Shown here in pieces: positions 60,149-64,000 of a stretch of 64,000 nucleotides of DNA. The stretch covers positions 62,001 to 126,000 of the forward strand of contig NZ_SORO01000001.1 of assembly GCF_004368965.1 (NCBI RefSeq). The letters are read 5' to 3'. This DNA is from Leptospira meyeri. GTDB taxonomy: Bacteria; Spirochaetota; Leptospiria; Leptospirales; Leptospiraceae. The notes below the pieces were generated by a model, which saw only the letters and a program-made list of their open reading frames with translations, did no database searches and was not told the DNA's origin. Numbering within the stretch: position 1 is the stretch's first letter; every line of letters begins with the position of its first letter. Both the position numbers and the translations under genes were made by a program.

Positions 60149-62833
60149 GTGTCAGGCAATGGAGAATCAATTGAGAGAGGGAAACCAGTAGAACGTCGTC
60201 TATCAGAAGATGAAAAGTTTGTCGAAGCTGAGCTTTTGACAACCATAATGAATGTCAGTTCCACAGCCATGATGGTACTCAATCCATTGGGTCAGATTCG
60301 GTACGCAAACCCAGCTTCCGAGTCTGTTCTTGGAATCAAACTCAATGACATTTTGGCAAGAACCTACGATGCACCGGAATGGAAAAATTCATCTTTGGAT
60401 GGTGGGCCATGGCGGGAAGAAGACCAACCATTCAATATTGTTTTAAAAACTAAAAAACCAGTGACTGACATTCGCCATGCAATCGAAGATTCATTGGGGA
60501 ATAAAAAATACCTTTCGATCAATGGTTCTCCTGTTTTTGGAAAAAATGGAGAACTCACTTTTCTCGTCTTCCTAATCACAGACATTACAGAAAATGTTCT
60601 GAAACAAAAAACCTTAGAATCGAATGAAGTAAAATATAGAACCATCACTGAACTTTCGTTAAGTATGGTTTATGATTTGGATATTAGATCGGGTGAAAAC
60701 CATTGGGGAGGAGCCATCCAAGAAATTACAGGTTATTCCTCAGAAGAATACCAAAAAGTGGGATATAAAGAATGGATTGAGGCAATCCATCCCGATGACA
60801 GAGACAATACTCTTGAGGCATTCGAAGATGCTTTGACAAACCATCAAAAGTTTTCAATAGAATATCGTTATCGTATAAAATCTGGAATTTATATTTATGT
60901 AGAAGACAACGGGATTTTTCTCTATAACGAGGAAGGTGAAGCCTATCGAATGTTTGGTGCAATGATTGATAGAACCAAACAAATGGAAGCAAACATTGCC
61001 TTAAAAGAATCGGAATCTCGGTTGGTAATGGCTCTTGACGCTGCAAAAATGGGAATCTGGAGTTGGGATATCCTAGCGAGGACTATTTATTGGTCTCCCC
61101 AAACATATAGTATTTACGGATTTCCTGGCGAAAATTTTGAAGTGACTGAGGAAAAATTTTTAGAACTCACATTCAAAGATGATTTGGAGTTATTGTCCAA
61201 AGAAACAAAACTTCTGATGGAAGATTTAAATCGTTCCGCTTATCGAATCCGAAACCGAATCAATCACCCAGATGGAAAAATCCATTGGATCGAAGCAATC
61301 GGAAAGCTCACACGTAATAAAGAAGGCAAAGCGACGATCTTACAAGGAACAGTTTTGGACATTACAGAAATTAAACTGAGTGAAGAAGCTTTACGTAAAT
61401 CGGATGAACGGTTTGAAACTTTTTATCAGTTTTCTACGGAAGCATTTTTGATCTTTGATGAGAATGGATTGAATGTAAAAGATTCTAATTTTGCATTCCA
61501 ACGTTTGTTTGGATACGATCTAACAGAAATTCCAAATTTAAAAGTAAGAAGTCTCTTAACAACAGAATCCCTTCGTAAGATTCGAAATACCATTGCGACG
61601 AACAAATCAGATCCTTTGGAGATTATTTGCAAAAAAAGTAATGGAGATTTATTTCCAGCACTAGTTTCTGTAAAACGTTTCCTCTATAAAGAAACAAACT
61701 CGATTGCTTATAGTATTTTTGATCTAAGTCCATTAAAAGAGGTAGAAGAGTTACGTCTGATCAATTCAGAAATTAGAGATAAAAACAAACTGATTGAAAA
61801 ACAAAAATTGGAGTTGGAGTTGGCTCTTGAAAATCTAAAACGAACCCAAGACCAGTTGATCCAATCGGAAAAGTTAGCTGCCCTTGGTCAGTTGATTGCA
61901 GGCATTGCACATGAAATCAACAACCCCATTGGTGCCGTCAAAGCTTCGAATCAAAACATGTTGGATTGGCAAAAAAAATATGGCATTGCCTCACAACTCT
62001 TCCGAGAAGCGATTTTATCTGTTCCTATGCCGGAACAAAAGATTGTAAAAACCATCTTAGCCAATTTAGACCAACCGATTGAGTTTTATACTGGAAAAGA
62101 AGAGCGCCTTCGAAAAAAGAAAAACAAAGAGATATTTTTGGCTCATGGCTTTGATTTGGGATGTGCAGAAGATTTTGCAGAGGTATGGGTTGAGTTGGGA
62201 ATTGGCGAAATAGATTCGAGTTATCTACCTTTATTTAAATCTCATTATATCAAAGTTTTTTTAGATTATTTATCTTTGGAAATCCAATTCCGCAGGAATA
62301 CTCGGTCCATCCAATTGGCAGTGGATCGGATTTCAAAGATTATGTATGCCTTAAAGAATTTTTCTAGGTTCGACGCGACTGGTAAAAAAAACAAAGCATC
62401 CATCCCTGATACAATTGAAACTGTCCTTACCATTTACCAAAACCAATTGAAACGTGGAATCAATTTAAAAAAAGATTTCGAACCAGTAGCACCAATTGAC
62501 TGTTATCCGGACGATTTGTTACATGTCTGGACCAATTTGATTTACAACTCTTTGCAGGCCATGTCCTTTGTTGGTAATTTGGAGATTGCAGTCAAAGACC
62601 AAGGAGAAGAAATTTTAGTATCTCTAAAGGATTCGGGTCCTGGGATTCCAAAAGAAATCCAAGGTAAAATTTTTGAGCCATTTTTTACCACCAAAGCTCC
62701 AGGAGAAGGGAGCGGACTTGGGCTTGATATAGTCAATAAAATTGTCAAACGACACGGGGGAAGGATTGATCTCTCATCTGTTCCTGGGGAAACGATTTTT
62801 TATATTTATCTTCCAAAACAAAGTCAGTCGTGA
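60149..62833 (+). CDS. Multi-PAS histidine kinase with DHp insertion
   Basis: 894 residues from GTG 60149. It has at least four PAS domains (about 30-150, 165-285, 290-415, 420-530), the first with the DAPEWKNSSLDGGPWREEDQP segment like that of the kinase at 47906. A coiled coil precedes DHp helix 1, H-box IAHEINNPIGA (H588). Helix 2 (ISKIMYALKNFSRF, about 728-740) comes about 110 residues later than expected; the insertion is mostly helical and charged. The HATPase has NLIYNSLQAM, LKDSGPGIP and GEGSGLGLDIVNKIV. It overlaps the convergent response regulator by 10 bases. Confidence 0.9.
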   Translation: MSGNGESIERGKPVERRLSEDEKFVEAELLTTIMNVSSTAMMVLNPLGQIRYANPASESVLGIKLNDILARTYDAPEWKNSSLDGGPWREEDQPFNIVLKTKKPVTDIRHAIEDSLGNKKYLSINGSPVFGKNGELTFLVFLITDITENVLKQKTLESNEVKYRTITELSLSMVYDLDIRSGENHWGGAIQEITGYSSEEYQKVGYKEWIEAIHPDDRDNTLEAFEDALTNHQKFSIEYRYRIKSGIYIYVEDNGIFLYNEEGEAYRMFGAMIDRTKQMEANIALKESESRLVMALDAAKMGIWSWDILARTIYWSPQTYSIYGFPGENFEVTEEKFLELTFKDDLELLSKETKLLMEDLNRSAYRIRNRINHPDGKIHWIEAIGKLTRNKEGKATILQGTVLDITEIKLSEEALRKSDERFETFYQFSTEAFLIFDENGLNVKDSNFAFQRLFGYDLTEIPNLKVRSLLTTESLRKIRNTIATNKSDPLEIICKKSNGDLFPALVSVKRFLYKETNSIAYSIFDLSPLKEVEELRLINSEIRDKNKLIEKQKLELELALENLKRTQDQLIQSEKLAALGQLIAGIAHEINNPIGAVKASNQNMLDWQKKYGIASQLFREAILSVPMPEQKIVKTILANLDQPIEFYTGKEERLRKKKNKEIFLAHGFDLGCAEDFAEVWVELGIGEIDSSYLPLFKSHYIKVFLDYLSLEIQFRRNTRSIQLAVDRISKIMYALKNFSRFDATGKKNKASIPDTIETVLTIYQNQLKRGINLKKDFEPVAPIDCYPDDLLHVWTNLIYNSLQAMSFVGNLEIAVKDQGEEILVSLKDSGPGIPKEIQGKIFEPFFTTKAPGEGSGLGLDIVNKIVKRHGGRIDLSSVPGETIFYIYLPKQSQS

Positions 62834-63234
62834 ATGGCATATGCAATTGTAGAGATGAGTTCTTCTTCATCCCAAGGTTTTTTTAAACAGGTAATGGGGC
62901 CAATTTCTGAATTTAAGTTTTCCATTGATTTTTGGTCTGCAAATCCCGTGATGATTACTTTTTTAATGTTTGGATAGGATTTATGAACCTTCCTTAAAAA
63001 TTCATCTCCATTCATTCCTGGCATAGACCAGTCAGAAATGATCATTGAAACAGATTTACCTTCTTCTTCTAATTCTTTTAAAATGTCCCATGCCTCCATA
63101 GCGCTGTCAGCAGTTAGATATTTAAATTGTTCACCAAAATGTTGTTTTACCTGTGACTTCATACTCATTAATATTATGGATTCATCATCTACGAAAAGAA
63201 TCGCATTTTTTTTATTCTCAGTCACAATTTCCAC
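62824..63234 (-). CDS. Single-domain response regulator
   Basis: 136-residue receiver domain alone: ILFVDDESIILMSM, phosphoacceptor aspartate in MIISDWSMPGMNG, VIITGFADQ and CLKKPWDEEEL. No output domain, so it is a CheY-like or phosphorelay-type regulator. Starts GTG 63234, or GTG 63225 as an alternative. It is convergent with the multi-PAS kinase and overlaps its end, so it is the likely partner (inference), although transcribed from the opposite strand. Confidence 0.9.
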   Translation of the reverse strand: MEIVTENKKNAILFVDDESIILMSMKSQVKQHFGEQFKYLTADSAMEAWDILKELEEEGKSVSMIISDWSMPGMNGDEFLRKVHKSYPNIKKVIITGFADQKSMENLNSEIGPITCLKKPWDEEELISTIAYAIHD

Positions 63235-63309
63235 AGGAGATTGTTATAACGGTTCTCAATTGGATTGCAAGTAAATCTTGCCAAAATCTTCCAATTTCTA
63301 TTCTTGTAG

Positions 63310-64000
<691 letters not shown>

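Overview
The window reads as a chromosome segment of a spirochaete of the genus Leptospira, most likely from the saprophytic (L. biflexa-like) side; the species is inferred. Evidence: moderately low GC, frequent TTG and GTG starts, spirochaete-type lipoboxes with loose -3/-1 positions (for example LLCSC, FENC, FLEC), many PAS histidine kinases, a SpoIIE phosphatase with a membrane module, LysM-FecR and OmpL47-like proteins, and LpxI-type lipid A synthesis. No rRNA, tRNA, insertion sequence, prophage or CRISPR array was seen. Coding density is very high; no gene-free gap reaches 300 bases.

Layout. 1-10.6 kb (+): housekeeping run aspS (5' end outside the window), phoH-like, pgpH-like 7TM-HD, ybeY, recO, a small membrane protein, argS, cinA and a beta-propeller-like protein. 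10.7-16.8 kb (-): gap-pgk-tpiA-secG, then a secreted protein, a PAS histidine kinase and a REC-ATPase regulator, all tightly packed. 17.1-22.5 kb (-): a chemotaxis receptor, a signal peptidase I homologue that has lost both catalytic residues, and the DUF2157/DUF4401/GDYXXLXY membrane set. 22.5-30.3 kb (+): uvrC followed by a coupled cell-envelope operon made of a giant lamin-tail-like lipoprotein, a predicted outer-membrane barrel and a phospholipase D-family lipoprotein. 30.3-34.3 kb (-): small protein, MFS transporter, OmpL47-like and LysM-FecR proteins, NUDIX hydrolase. 34.4-40.3 kb (+): GST-like protein, UvrD/PcrA helicase, TPR lipoprotein, AsmA-like protein, small lipoprotein. 40.3-47.7 kb (-): lpxB, lpxI, fmdB-like, SH3-domain protein, TolC-family exporter, sucD, sucC. 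47.9-59.2 kb (-): PAS kinase, then an island of four unusual lipoproteins (seven-repeat propeller, FN3/PKD/TSP1 protein, metzincin-motif protein, tandem DUF1566 protein) and a SpoIIE-TPR phosphatase. 59.4-64 kb: SDR enzyme and multi-PAS kinase (+), convergent single-domain response regulator (-), and the start of a FadH-type dienoyl-CoA reductase (+) cut by the window end.

The two most promising candidates for undescribed biology are the transcription unit joining a chemoreceptor, a catalytically dead LepB paralogue and the DUF2157/DUF4401/GDYXXLXY proteins, and the LTD-lipoprotein/barrel/PLD-lipoprotein operon. The 50-57 kb lipoprotein island adds a shared N-terminal Cys module (DNLCD...CG...C) on two otherwise unrelated proteins and a metzincin-like HExxHxxGxxH lipoprotein. 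All functional statements rest on motif reading; no database search was run.
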